A stretch of DNA of 64,000 nt from Sabethes cyaneus (lineage: Eukaryota; Arthropoda; Insecta; Diptera; Culicidae), in assembly GCF_943734655.1 (NCBI RefSeq), contig NC_071354.1, positions 1,213,001-1,277,000 of the forward strand, in the 5' to 3' direction. The notes under the pieces were generated by a model. It searched no databases, was not told the DNA's origin, and saw only the letters and a list, made by a program, of their open reading frames with translations. The translations under genes were made by a program, and so were the position numbers. Below are positions 13,610 to 22,385 of this stretch, in pieces (within the stretch, counting starts at the first letter, position 1; each line of letters starts with the position of its first letter).

Positions 13610-13613
13610 GCAA
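13610..13613. repeat. Target-site duplication GCAA (left copy)
   Basis: GCAA directly precedes the left LTR and recurs as GCAA at 22382-22385 directly after the right LTR. A 4-bp duplication fits Ty3/gypsy integrase activity and fixes the element ends. Confidence 0.85.
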
Positions 13614-14709
13614 TATTACTAGTCGGTAGAGGACCAACTAGGACAAAACCCCCGATCGCTGGTCAGACACCATCGGCGATCCTGAGGGCGTGCTTCATCT
13701 GCCTCTTTTCGAATGGCTAGCGCGGCCGTGAGTAGCTTTCCCGCTCTCAGGGTCGGCTTTCACAAGGAATTGCCGATCAAGATTTCGGATATCACTTTCA
13801 GTTACTAAACTACTGTCTACACTTCCTTAAAAACTATTTATTCGCCTTCACTTACACGTGCTTTGGTTAAACGAAAGGCTGCCGGCCGGCTTCTCTGCTA
13901 CACCAGAAACTGCTGCTACTGCTACTCGGCTGATTTCGCTACCATGTCCTGCTTCCGACCCTCGTCGCATGTACGGGGAAGGATCTTCCTTCTGCGTATC
14001 GCCGTAGATCGATCTCCGACTCCTATGACCGCTATCCGCGTTCGCTCCACGGGGCGAGATAGCTTATCGGCCGCCTTTTTGGGGTTAGATAATGGGTCCT
14101 GCGGACCACGTGGGAAAATAAGGGTTTCGCATTAGCTACCGGGTTATTGGGGGTAAAAATGTTGCAAATCGTTTTCAAACCATTGAGCTTTATCATACCT
14201 GATTCGAGTTTCCAATTTTAAACTTATTATCCCAATAACTATTGAAAGCTTTTTCTTTGAACTTTAGCTCTTCGAGCGATTTCGATGTTTGCTGGTCTGT
14301 GGTTAGATTTAAAGAGACCTTTCGCAACTTTTATCCCCGGCAGCTAAGCCTTTTTCCCCTCTGGTTTTATTTTCCCCTTATTTCGCTTTTTCGTTTAGTT
14401 CTCCTTACTTCCTTTTTGGTAGCCGTATTTCTAGTAGCGCTAGTAGCATTTTTTCTGGTAGCAGGGTTGTGCTAAGGTATTTTACTTCTCTACTCTACAT
14501 TTTAACTTGTCGCTTGGAGTGTTTATTTTTATCCTTTTAATTTAATTTTCCTAATTTAAGCTAGCATTAATATTTACCAATCTGAGTATTTTAAACAAAA
14601 GCTAATTTCCTACCATTTACATAATATTTTAATACAAAACTTTTAAATACAAATAACAACTAAGTATCATACATGCCAACGAACTACGGGATTGTCCGCG
14701 ATGGTAACA
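13614..14709 (-). repeat. 3' LTR of the Ty3/gypsy element
   Basis: 1096 bp, aligned to 21286-22381 at a constant offset of 7672; I saw no differences by line-by-line reading. In element orientation it begins TGTTAC and ends GTAATA, a 6-bp terminal inverted repeat with one mismatch, so it ends in TA and not the canonical CA. It contains minus-strand AATAAA signals (for example 13837-13842), which could serve polyadenylation. Two plus-strand open frames (13863-14135 and 14242-14475) are antisense to the element and recur in the other LTR simply because the LTRs are copies. Confidence 0.95.
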
Positions 14710-14727
14710 CTACCACCCACTCCCTCC
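14710..14727 (-). promoter_or_regulatory. Polypurine tract (plus-strand DNA primer site)
   Basis: On the minus strand the 18 bases directly upstream of the 3' LTR read GGAGGGAGTGGGTGGTAG, almost all purine with three T. In LTR retrotransposons this RNase H-resistant tract primes second-strand DNA synthesis. Its position, abutting the LTR start TGTTAC, supports the LTR boundary. Confidence 0.8.
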
Positions 14728-15505
14728 TAAAATTAATTGATAACTACGTTATTAATTAATTTTACTCCACAATGTCGCTTCTTATTAATATGGGCCCAGG
14801 GTTTAGTTACACCTTTCTGTGTATACGAAACAAACAAAAGATCAAACAACATCTATGTCAAATCATCAAATAGTTGCTTTCATCCAAAATATGAAAGGCT
14901 ATTCTCGTTGACTATTACTGGAGTTCGATTAACGAATCTTTTCATCTTCCAAACTTTCCAAACAATTCATTGTTTTGAGAAAGAGAAAAAATTCCAACTC
15001 CTGTTTCCTAACGCGAATTAACTTCTGATGAGGTGTTTAACGAATAACAAAATTCCAGTCCGAATATTTCTATAAATCGACCTTCTGAGGGTCATATCTT
15101 TAATTGAATAGATAGTAGTAGGTGGAATCGATTCATTAAGCTCCTACTTAACGCGAATTAAGGAAATAATTTTTCAGTCTTATTCCTTTGGTCGGTTGAT
15201 TTCCTAAAATACGCTTCCTATCAAAACAATCTGAGACATTTCAATGGCGTCGGTATTTTCCCTATTCAGTCAAAAAGAGATAGTAATCGAAAAGGCTTTT
15301 TATTCGCGGTTCATCAGATTCGCTTCTCTCTCGTTTACTCATTTTAGCTAAACAAATTACATATAACAATCATTATTGTATACGCTTACTCGAACAAGCA
15401 GGGACGATGTGACGCTACATGATGGCTTACAAATTTTTGCTCCAAAAACCTAAAATATTAATCAGGTAAGTAGTACTAAGCAAAGAACGAGATTTAAACT
15501 GAGAA
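14728..15505 (-). other. Post-pol region of the element, no env
   Basis: About 780 bp between the pol stop and the purine tract. No minus-strand ORF of useful length is present, so there is no envelope gene. A plus-strand 94-codon frame (14737-15021) looks like chance. The motif taacgcgaattaa occurs twice (15009-15021 and 15149-15161), which may be a remnant duplication or a cis element. Confidence 0.6.
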
Positions 15506-18500
15506 TTACGCAGGGTTACCTGGCTTCAGGTCGGCGGATGAGAATATCCCCAAGTTTTTGCCCTGCTCATCGACAAGTTCGTATGAGCTTGTACCCCGAC
15601 GTGAAACAATAGTGCATGGAGTATACAATGGCCCCAGCTTGGCGTTGTAAGCTATTCCAGCAGACGACTGGACGAAATTCCGTTTGAAAACCTTTTGGCC
15701 AACTTTGTATATTGGAGCTGGCTTCTGAAATCGTAAATTATATGCTCTTGAGCTCTTTTCGTGGGCTTTTAACAAGTTTTTCTGTACAATATCATAAATT
15801 GTTTGATTGACCTTGACCCTATTTGCTTGTCTTTCTGTTTCAGTCGCTTCAGTGGTATCAACCTCTCGACGGTGCTCTTCTCCACTTTGGATGATATCAT
15901 GTCCAAACAAAATTTTATAAGGCGAAAATCCTGTTGAAACATGGGACGTGTTATTAATCACGTATTCCACTTCGGATATCTTCGTATCCCAAAGACGCTG
16001 ATCGGTTCTAACGTACGTCCGTATGCATGCATTAATGCTCCGGTTCAGACGCTCCACCGGATTGGCCTGGCTATGATGCCGAGAGTTGGCCCAATGTTGC
16101 ACCTGATACCGACTGAGGAAATTCTTAAAGTCCTTGCTAAGGAACGTTGACGCATTGTCACTTATAATTACCTCAGGAACCGAGAAACGACGGAACCACT
16201 GCTCTTCGAGAATTTTTATTACCAACGGCGTGGAAATTTTCTTGACCGGGACCAAAACGGTCCATTTGGAAAAGAGATCGAGCAGCACGAGAAGATGCAT
16301 ATTTCCCGATTTTGAACGGGGCAACGACTGAATAAAATCGATTGCTAAAATCTGGAATGGTTTACTGGTGAGACGAGGGGATCCCATAGCTGGGTGCTGT
16401 GAGACGTATGAAGGCTTGCATTCTTTACAGGTTCGACATCGTTCGATATATTTTCGGACCGATGTGGCCATTCTGGGCCAGAAATACCTAGTGCGTAGTT
16501 TGTCTAATAGCTTTTCGTACCCAATATGGAAGGCTTCATCGTGCTCTTTTCGGAGAATATCAGCCCGAGCTGTCTCCGGAACACAAAGTTTCCACTCAAA
16601 ACGAAAATCTAAGACGTCTGTCTTAGTTGGAACGAATTTAAATAACTTTTTGCTTTCTATTTTATAATCTAGAAATTCATCTGGCGATGCCAGTACTTTT
16701 TTGTACAGATCTGCGTACCAAGTGTCCTCTGCCACTTCTAGTATCATCGTCTCCAACGAGCGAGATAGTGCATCGGGTATGATATTATCCTTTCCACGCC
16801 TGTGCTTTATATCAAAATCATATCCCTGCAGTTCTATGCTCCATCTGCTCAATCGGGATGATGTGCGCCATTTCCCCTTCATTATATAAGTCAGGGCAGA
16901 TGCATCAGTCACCACTACAAAATGTGTACCTTCTATGAACGGGCGGAATTTTTCAATCGCCGAAAGTACTGCTAGCCCTTCTTTCTCGGAAGCTGCGTAC
17001 GCCTGCTGTGCAGGAGAGAGCTTTTGAGAAAAATAGGCTACTACTTTCTCCCCTAACTCGTGCTGTTGGGTTAAGATAGCAGCGATTGCGCTGTCGCTTG
17101 CATCCGTCTGAATCTGGAAGGGTAAATCGAAATTCGGGTTCGCAAGTACTGGTGCTGCGATTAAACTTTCTTTGAGTTGTAAAAAGGCTTGCTCAGCTAT
17201 TTCTGTCCAATTTAAAGCTTTGGGTTTCTTTCGGAGCAGATTGGTGAGTGGTGCAGAGAGGGTGCTGAAATTGGGAATGAAACGGCGGTAATAGTTCGCC
17301 ATTCCCAAAAAGCGACGAAGAGAGCGTAACGAAGACGGGCGCTCAAAATTTACTATTGCTTCCACTCTATCGGGATTCGGTCGCAATCCCTCCGACGACA
17401 GAATATAACCCAAATACGGGAGCTCACTCACGCAAAATTTTGATTTCTCAAGATTTATTGATAGGTTTGCTACTTTCAAACGTCGGGCCACTTCAGAAAG
17501 GCTCTGAAGGTGGGCTTCGAATGATTCGCTCGCGACGACTATGTCATCCAGATACACGAATACATTCGGTTCCAGTTCACCATAACCAAGCACCTGGTCC
17601 ATTAGTCGAGCCAGCGTGGCCGGGCTATTGACCAACCCAAATGGTAGTCTGGTGAACTGGAATAGTCCTCTCCCCAGCACCGAGAATGCCGTATATTTAC
17701 GAGAGTCTGGATGGAGCGGAATTTGCAAAAATGCTTTTGTTAAATCAATAGTTGACAAATATCGGCTCACCCCAAGTCTGCTTAAAATACGCTCTTGGTG
17801 CGGGAGAGGATACGCATCCCGTTTCGTTCGATCGTTCAATCGTCTGGCATCCAAGCACAACCGAACATCACCAGTCGGTTTAATAACAGGTACCGTGCTT
17901 AGGGACCAGTCGCTTGAACTGGGCTCAATAACCTTTTGCTTCAACATGTTATCTAATTCAACATTTACTTTTTTCTGTATTTCAGGTGAGGTTGGGTAAG
18001 GATTAATTCTGATTGGTGGTAAGGCTATACACTCGTCCTGGAAATCTATTTTATGGGCAATGAGGGGAGTCACATCCAGCACTGCTCCGTCGATTGCCAC
18101 TTTAAACTGGGACTTAATTTCCTCCAACTGATGTGTTTGCTCATCAGTGAGTAGTGTAGTTACCTCTTCCTCTTTCCCTTCCTCTAGTTCGTCAACCAAA
18201 TGCCCTTCTAATTCTAAATTTTGCAATGTCGTATCGGTCAGCGATTGCACTGCTGGTTCGATTCGAAATGCAGTCCAAAAATCGTCGTAACCCAAAATTA
18301 GTCGTCGTTTCAAATTAGGAGCAACTAAAGCCTGTATAATTTTAGTTTCGTCATTGAAAGTTATCGGTAAATGTACATAGCCTTCAACCTCTACTGCTGT
18401 TCCTGAAGCTGTTTTAATTGTAACGTTAGCAGGAAAAATTTTGAGTTTCAGCGACTTTATTAATTTTTTACATCCCATCCCAAGTACTGTTTTCTGTGCT

Positions 18501-18754
18501 CCACTGTCTAGCAATCCAAGTATTTCTCTGCCCATTACGAATATTCGGGCAAACGGTCTGTTGTCTCCTCCAAGTCGTACAAAAATCTCTTCTACTTTGC
18601 TGTCTGAACAATACTCTTCTCCAGAATAAGGCTCAAATCCATTCATAATTAATCTGTCATTGGTTAATATATTATCATTTAGAGGACTTTCGACAGGCAA
18701 TTCAGCTTGCCTCCTTATGCTGAATTTTGCACGTTTTTTTGGCAAACGGGGCAT
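15506..18754 (-). CDS. pol: Pol polyprotein: protease, reverse transcriptase, RNase H, integrase
   Basis: 1082 codons. Aspartic protease with DSG at residues 83-85 and the C-terminal LILGYDDFW strand near 152-160. Reverse transcriptase with catalytic Asp337 (TIDLTKAF) and YLDD at 401-404. RNase H with TDAS (Asp551), Glu590, Asp617 and Asp661. Integrase zinc domain His738-x4-His743-x29-Cys773-x2-Cys776, then catalytic Asp806, Asp866 and Glu901 (34 residues between the last two). A GPY/F-like module (KLGPLY) starts at 1039. All key residues are present and no stop or frameshift interrupts. The ATG at 18754 lies within the gag overlap. Pol is in the -1 frame relative to gag and is probably made as a Gag-Pol fusion by frameshifting at 18733-18739, so independent initiation at this ATG is less likely. 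Confidence 0.95.
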   Translation of the reverse strand: MPRLPKKRAKFSIRRQAELPVESPLNDNILTNDRLIMNGFEPYSGEEYCSDSKVEEIFVRLGGDNRPFARIFVMGREILGLLDSGAQKTVLGMGCKKLIKSLKLKIFPANVTIKTASGTAVEVEGYVHLPITFNDETKIIQALVAPNLKRRLILGYDDFWTAFRIEPAVQSLTDTTLQNLELEGHLVDELEEGKEEEVTTLLTDEQTHQLEEIKSQFKVAIDGAVLDVTPLIAHKIDFQDECIALPPIRINPYPTSPEIQKKVNVELDNMLKQKVIEPSSSDWSLSTVPVIKPTGDVRLCLDARRLNDRTKRDAYPLPHQERILSRLGVSRYLSTIDLTKAFLQIPLHPDSRKYTAFSVLGRGLFQFTRLPFGLVNSPATLARLMDQVLGYGELEPNVFVYLDDIVVASESFEAHLQSLSEVARRLKVANLSINLEKSKFCVSELPYLGYILSSEGLRPNPDRVEAIVNFERPSSLRSLRRFLGMANYYRRFIPNFSTLSAPLTNLLRKKPKALNWTEIAEQAFLQLKESLIAAPVLANPNFDLPFQIQTDASDSAIAAILTQQHELGEKVVAYFSQKLSPAQQAYAASEKEGLAVLSAIEKFRPFIEGTHFVVVTDASALTYIMKGKWRTSSRLSRWSIELQGYDFDIKHRRGKDNIIPDALSRSLETMILEVAEDTWYADLYKKVLASPDEFLDYKIESKKLFKFVPTKTDVLDFRFEWKLCVPETARADILRKEHDEAFHIGYEKLLDKLRTRYFWPRMATSVRKYIERCRTCKECKPSYVSQHPAMGSPRLTSKPFQILAIDFIQSLPRSKSGNMHLLVLLDLFSKWTVLVPVKKISTPLVIKILEEQWFRRFSVPEVIISDNASTFLSKDFKNFLSRYQVQHWANSRHHSQANPVERLNRSINACIRTYVRTDQRLWDTKISEVEYVINNTSHVSTGFSPYKILFGHDIIQSGEEHRREVDTTEATETERQANRVKVNQTIYDIVQKNLLKAHEKSSRAYNLRFQKPAPIYKVGQKVFKRNFVQSSAGIAYNAKLGPLYTPCTIVSRRGTSSYELVDEQGKNLGIFSSADLKPGNPA
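18699..18726 (-). promoter_or_regulatory. Frameshift-stimulating stem-loop
   Basis: On the minus strand AATTCAGC (18726-18719) pairs perfectly with GCTGAATT (18706-18699) around a 12-nt loop that contains the gag TAA stop. It begins 6 nt after the slippery heptamer, the usual spacing for stimulatory structures of -1 ribosomal frameshifting. A pseudoknot cannot be ruled in or out by eye. Confidence 0.7.
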
Positions 18755-20862
18755 AAATGTGTGAACACATCAGAGAATCCGCAGAGCCTGCAAAATTTGC
18801 GTCTGTTCTCCGGACATTCTACATAATGATGACCAACATTCTTGCAATTGTAGCAAGTACCGATGGGAGGTCGTTTGTACTGATCGACTAATGCTTGCAG
18901 CGTGCTTTTAGACGAACCTTCCATTGGCTCTGTTGGTAACTCACTTTTCCCCTCTCTTCCCTCCCCTGATTTCTTAGATCGGCTTTGATCTTTAACTTCT
19001 AATTTAGTCTTGCTTTTGGAGGAACTCTGTGAATTAGTGTTTTTAGGTTTACTTGTATTATGAGTATAAATTTCATTGATTTGGCTTGTTTTGCCTCGAT
19101 TGTGGGACTCATACGATCTTTGAAACATGTTCCAATTATTTTCGTCCACGCTACGACCATACTTTTTCAATTTTGTAAGTGATTTGATCTTAATTCCGGT
19201 CAACGCATTTTTATAATCAAAACGCATATTGCGCCATATTATTTTGAATCGACGTCTCTCGGAAAGTGGTCTAGGCATAGCTTGGAAAAGCTTTTGCATG
19301 TCATGAAAGTAATCAATGAATTTTTCTCTAGGTTGGTGACGACGGGTGGTGGCCTGACTTTCAATTTGATAATCAAGGTCAGGTGGTAAGTATTCCCGTT
19401 TCAATTCACGCTTGAGCTCGGACCATGTCCGGAACTCGCGGTTTTCAAACCCATCTAGAAACCAGTCTTTAGCATTACCTGCAAACAAGTGGATCGCACC
19501 TCGAAAGAGTTCTCGGTCCGAAATGTCTTCAGCTTTACTACGCATTTTAACTTCTTTGAGAAATTCCGTCAGCTTTCGTCCTTGGTCTTTTCCGTCGTAT
19601 TTTATTTTCCATTCTGACACTGGAATACGTTTCAAGCTATTCCGTCTCCTTTTCCTATTCCTACGTTTAGTATGACTCGAGTCGGATGATACATCGGAGC
19701 TCGAACTAAACTGTTCTGTCGAACTTGTGCTATCAGACGAAGAGCTTATTTTGCGGATTCGCTCTTTGATCCGTCTAGTCGAATGCACCTTATTATGTTT
19801 AATATTCTTCGCTTTATTCTTTTTCGAATTTTCCTTACAAGTTTCGTCTGTGCTTTCTGGTGTTTCACTTTCCTCTGAACTGTTTCTAATCTCTTCTAAA
19901 TTCAAATTCAACTTTGGTGGTATCTCTGAAATTATTTTGTTCTTATCCTCTTTTGACTCGACCACCGGTTCGATTTTTGGTTCGTCGGTCAATTTCAACT
20001 TTTCATTCATCTCTATCAACAACTTTTCTAAACGTATTTTCTTCTGCATGTTCTCTTCTGCCTCCCTTATCCTCTTCTCATCTAGTGCAATTTCCCTTTC
20101 TCTCATCATTTTCTGTTGTTCTGAGGTCTGTATAACGAAATCTTTGAAAATTTTGATCAATTCTGCTGAATTGTCAAAAGATCCATTTTCATATGCAGTC
20201 AGCACTTTCATTACATCATCTGATCTCTCTTTTGACGCTTTCATTTCTTGCTTTTTGTATTCTAATGATTTCTTTATAATTTCACCATTCGTTTCATCTA
20301 CTACTGTTTCATTTTCTAAATCTTTTCCTGTTGCTGTTTCATTAAGAGTTTCAATTTCAGATCGTACATCTTCCAAGGCCAAGGAAATATCGGCTTCTAA
20401 CGGTTTCGGTTTGGGTGCATTACTCTCGGAAATTTTCAACGCCGGAAAGTGCGTACGAAAAATTTTGTTGGCTTGCTTGCCGATATTTGTAATTTCCAGT
20501 CCATACTGCTCCGCACCGGGAGACTTCAAAAGCAAAAAAATGCGAACACGATAATGAATTAATCGTGTTTTCAATTTTAAACGCTGTCTAATGTCGCTTT
20601 TCGGGTTATCTAGTAAACTGGCAATAATTGGCAATGTCGTTCTGATACGAGAAATTTCCTCCACTACCCCTACCTTACTTGGTGCAACCGAAAAACTCTC
20701 AGTTTCCCTCTCAATTCTCATTTTATCTTTAAGTTTTCTTCGCTTAATACTCTCATGTTCGTTTTCGTCGAAAGTAATATTTCGAATTGCTAATTCGTGC
20801 TCAACCTCGTCAATCGCAAGATGAGACACGTCCATATTTTTATAGAGCGTTTGTAAGTCCAT
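18715..20862 (-). CDS. gag: Gag polyprotein with zinc knuckles
   Basis: 715 codons; forms the virus-like particle and packages the element RNA. The first ~360 residues are charged and Glu/Lys-rich, with likely helical or coiled-coil stretches. A Ser-rich then Arg/Lys-rich segment (about 365-410) could be a nuclear-localisation or RNA-binding region. A Retrotrans_gag-type capsid domain follows at roughly 410-590, including SEWKIKYDGK and WSELKRELKREYLPPDL. Near the C-terminus a canonical CCHC knuckle, C-x2-C-x4-H-x4-C (CYNCKNVGHHYVEC), is followed by a second cluster, C-x2-C-x7-H-x-C-x2-C. ORF intact. Last 40 bases overlap pol. Family assignment strong, clade tentative. Confidence 0.9.
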   Translation of the reverse strand: MDLQTLYKNMDVSHLAIDEVEHELAIRNITFDENEHESIKRRKLKDKMRIERETESFSVAPSKVGVVEEISRIRTTLPIIASLLDNPKSDIRQRLKLKTRLIHYRVRIFLLLKSPGAEQYGLEITNIGKQANKIFRTHFPALKISESNAPKPKPLEADISLALEDVRSEIETLNETATGKDLENETVVDETNGEIIKKSLEYKKQEMKASKERSDDVMKVLTAYENGSFDNSAELIKIFKDFVIQTSEQQKMMREREIALDEKRIREAEENMQKKIRLEKLLIEMNEKLKLTDEPKIEPVVESKEDKNKIISEIPPKLNLNLEEIRNSSEESETPESTDETCKENSKKNKAKNIKHNKVHSTRRIKERIRKISSSSDSTSSTEQFSSSSDVSSDSSHTKRRNRKRRRNSLKRIPVSEWKIKYDGKDQGRKLTEFLKEVKMRSKAEDISDRELFRGAIHLFAGNAKDWFLDGFENREFRTWSELKRELKREYLPPDLDYQIESQATTRRHQPREKFIDYFHDMQKLFQAMPRPLSERRRFKIIWRNMRFDYKNALTGIKIKSLTKLKKYGRSVDENNWNMFQRSYESHNRGKTSQINEIYTHNTSKPKNTNSQSSSKSKTKLEVKDQSRSKKSGEGREGKSELPTEPMEGSSKSTLQALVDQYKRPPIGTCYNCKNVGHHYVECPENRRKFCRLCGFSDVFTHLCPVCQKNVQNSA
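18733..18739 (-). promoter_or_regulatory. -1 ribosomal frameshift slippery site A_AAA_AAC
   Basis: In the gag frame the codons are CAA AAA AAC GTG. The heptamer A AAA AAC is a classic X_XXY_YYZ slippery sequence. A one-base slip back moves the ribosome into the pol frame (AAA AAA CGT). The offset of the two ORFs is exactly -1 and the site lies upstream of the gag stop at 18717-18715, so this is the likely route to Gag-Pol. Confidence 0.85.
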
Positions 20863-21272
20863 TGTGCTTTTAATTAATTAACGAGAGACACAACGTGAAA
20901 TTAATGAATAACTCTTTAACTATATCCACCCAGTTCAATCTCAAATCTCTGGAGTCAAAATAAATCTACTTATTTCAAAAAAATAAATTATTGTGGTATA
21001 TTAGTCGAATCAAGACCCATTAATCGTTACACTTTCATCTAAATCCGAACACTTCCGCTATTTGATGAATTCACAACAATTTTGTAAGCTTTTGTAAGCG
21101 TACGCGCACTAGTAAGCAGTTATTAATCAGAAACAACTCTGGCTTGAGAACAGTAAATTTCGTGTTACCGGTTTGGATTTTCCCTCAGTAAACTGGCACG
21201 GATTCCCTAACCTCCTATACACTCCAGTACTAGCAAATTTATCGCGAAACCTTGATCAGCCTTGGTATTTTA
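20863..21272 (-). other. 5' leader of the element
   Basis: About 410 bp between the primer binding site and the gag start on the minus strand. AT-rich with no ORF. It is expected to carry packaging and dimerisation signals, but none can be identified by eye. Confidence 0.5.
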
Positions 21273-21283
21273 GTTGGGCGCCA
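21273..21283 (-). promoter_or_regulatory. Primer binding site, tRNA-Lys type
   Basis: Two bases after the 5' LTR end, the minus strand reads TGGCGCCCAAC, an 11-nt complement of the 3' end (with CCA) of a tRNA-Lys as used by gypsy and Osvaldo-type elements. Complementarity stops after 11 nt (next bases TAAAAT). Spacing and sequence support its role in priming reverse transcription. Confidence 0.8.
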
Positions 21284-21285
21284 TT

Positions 21286-22381
21286 TATTACTAGTCGGTA
21301 GAGGACCAACTAGGACAAAACCCCCGATCGCTGGTCAGACACCATCGGCGATCCTGAGGGCGTGCTTCATCTGCCTCTTTTCGAATGGCTAGCGCGGCCG
21401 TGAGTAGCTTTCCCGCTCTCAGGGTCGGCTTTCACAAGGAATTGCCGATCAAGATTTCGGATATCACTTTCAGTTACTAAACTACTGTCTACACTTCCTT
21501 AAAAACTATTTATTCGCCTTCACTTACACGTGCTTTGGTTAAACGAAAGGCTGCCGGCCGGCTTCTCTGCTACACCAGAAACTGCTGCTACTGCTACTCG
21601 GCTGATTTCGCTACCATGTCCTGCTTCCGACCCTCGTCGCATGTACGGGGAAGGATCTTCCTTCTGCGTATCGCCGTAGATCGATCTCCGACTCCTATGA
21701 CCGCTATCCGCGTTCGCTCCACGGGGCGAGATAGCTTATCGGCCGCCTTTTTGGGGTTAGATAATGGGTCCTGCGGACCACGTGGGAAAATAAGGGTTTC
21801 GCATTAGCTACCGGGTTATTGGGGGTAAAAATGTTGCAAATCGTTTTCAAACCATTGAGCTTTATCATACCTGATTCGAGTTTCCAATTTTAAACTTATT
21901 ATCCCAATAACTATTGAAAGCTTTTTCTTTGAACTTTAGCTCTTCGAGCGATTTCGATGTTTGCTGGTCTGTGGTTAGATTTAAAGAGACCTTTCGCAAC
22001 TTTTATCCCCGGCAGCTAAGCCTTTTTCCCCTCTGGTTTTATTTTCCCCTTATTTCGCTTTTTCGTTTAGTTCTCCTTACTTCCTTTTTGGTAGCCGTAT
22101 TTCTAGTAGCGCTAGTAGCATTTTTTCTGGTAGCAGGGTTGTGCTAAGGTATTTTACTTCTCTACTCTACATTTTAACTTGTCGCTTGGAGTGTTTATTT
22201 TTATCCTTTTAATTTAATTTTCCTAATTTAAGCTAGCATTAATATTTACCAATCTGAGTATTTTAAACAAAAGCTAATTTCCTACCATTTACATAATATT
22301 TTAATACAAAACTTTTAAATACAAATAACAACTAAGTATCATACATGCCAACGAACTACGGGATTGTCCGCGATGGTAACA
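21286..22381 (-). repeat. 5' LTR of the Ty3/gypsy element
   Basis: Copy of 13614-14709 with no difference seen by eye. It holds the presumed promoter, transcribing leftward on this map. The antisense 90- and 77-codon frames seen in the 3' LTR recur at 21535-21807 and 21914-22147. Confidence 0.95.
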
Positions 22382-22385
22382 GCAA
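22382..22385. repeat. Target-site duplication GCAA (right copy)
   Basis: Matches GCAA at 13610-13613 on the far side of the element. Confidence 0.85.

Larger units (their letters stand above)
13614..22381 (-). mobile_element. Complete Ty3/gypsy LTR retrotransposon, possibly Osvaldo-like
   Basis: An 8768-bp element transcribed on the minus strand: 5' LTR (21286-22381), primer binding site, gag, pol, purine tract, 3' LTR (13614-14709). Domain order PR-RT-RNase H-IN places it in Ty3/gypsy (Metaviridae), not BEL/Pao or copia. Features recalling the Osvaldo/Ulysses lineage are LTRs over 1 kb, a tRNA-Lys-type primer site, and a Gag ending in a CCHC knuckle followed by a second Cys/His cluster. That clade assignment is from general knowledge and would need a tree. 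Both ORFs are intact, the LTRs read as identical and the flanks show GCAA duplications, so insertion is recent. It lies antisense to the proposed host gene. Confidence 0.95.

Noticed and set aside
14737..15021. Env-like ORF of the retrotransposon
   Set aside because: It is on the strand opposite the element, has no signal peptide or membrane segment pattern and no fusion features; chance ORF.
19727..20554. 275-codon plus-strand open frame
   Set aside because: It is the antisense shadow of the intact gag ORF; the Phe/Ser/Leu-rich composition is what an antisense of a Glu/Lys-rich protein gives.
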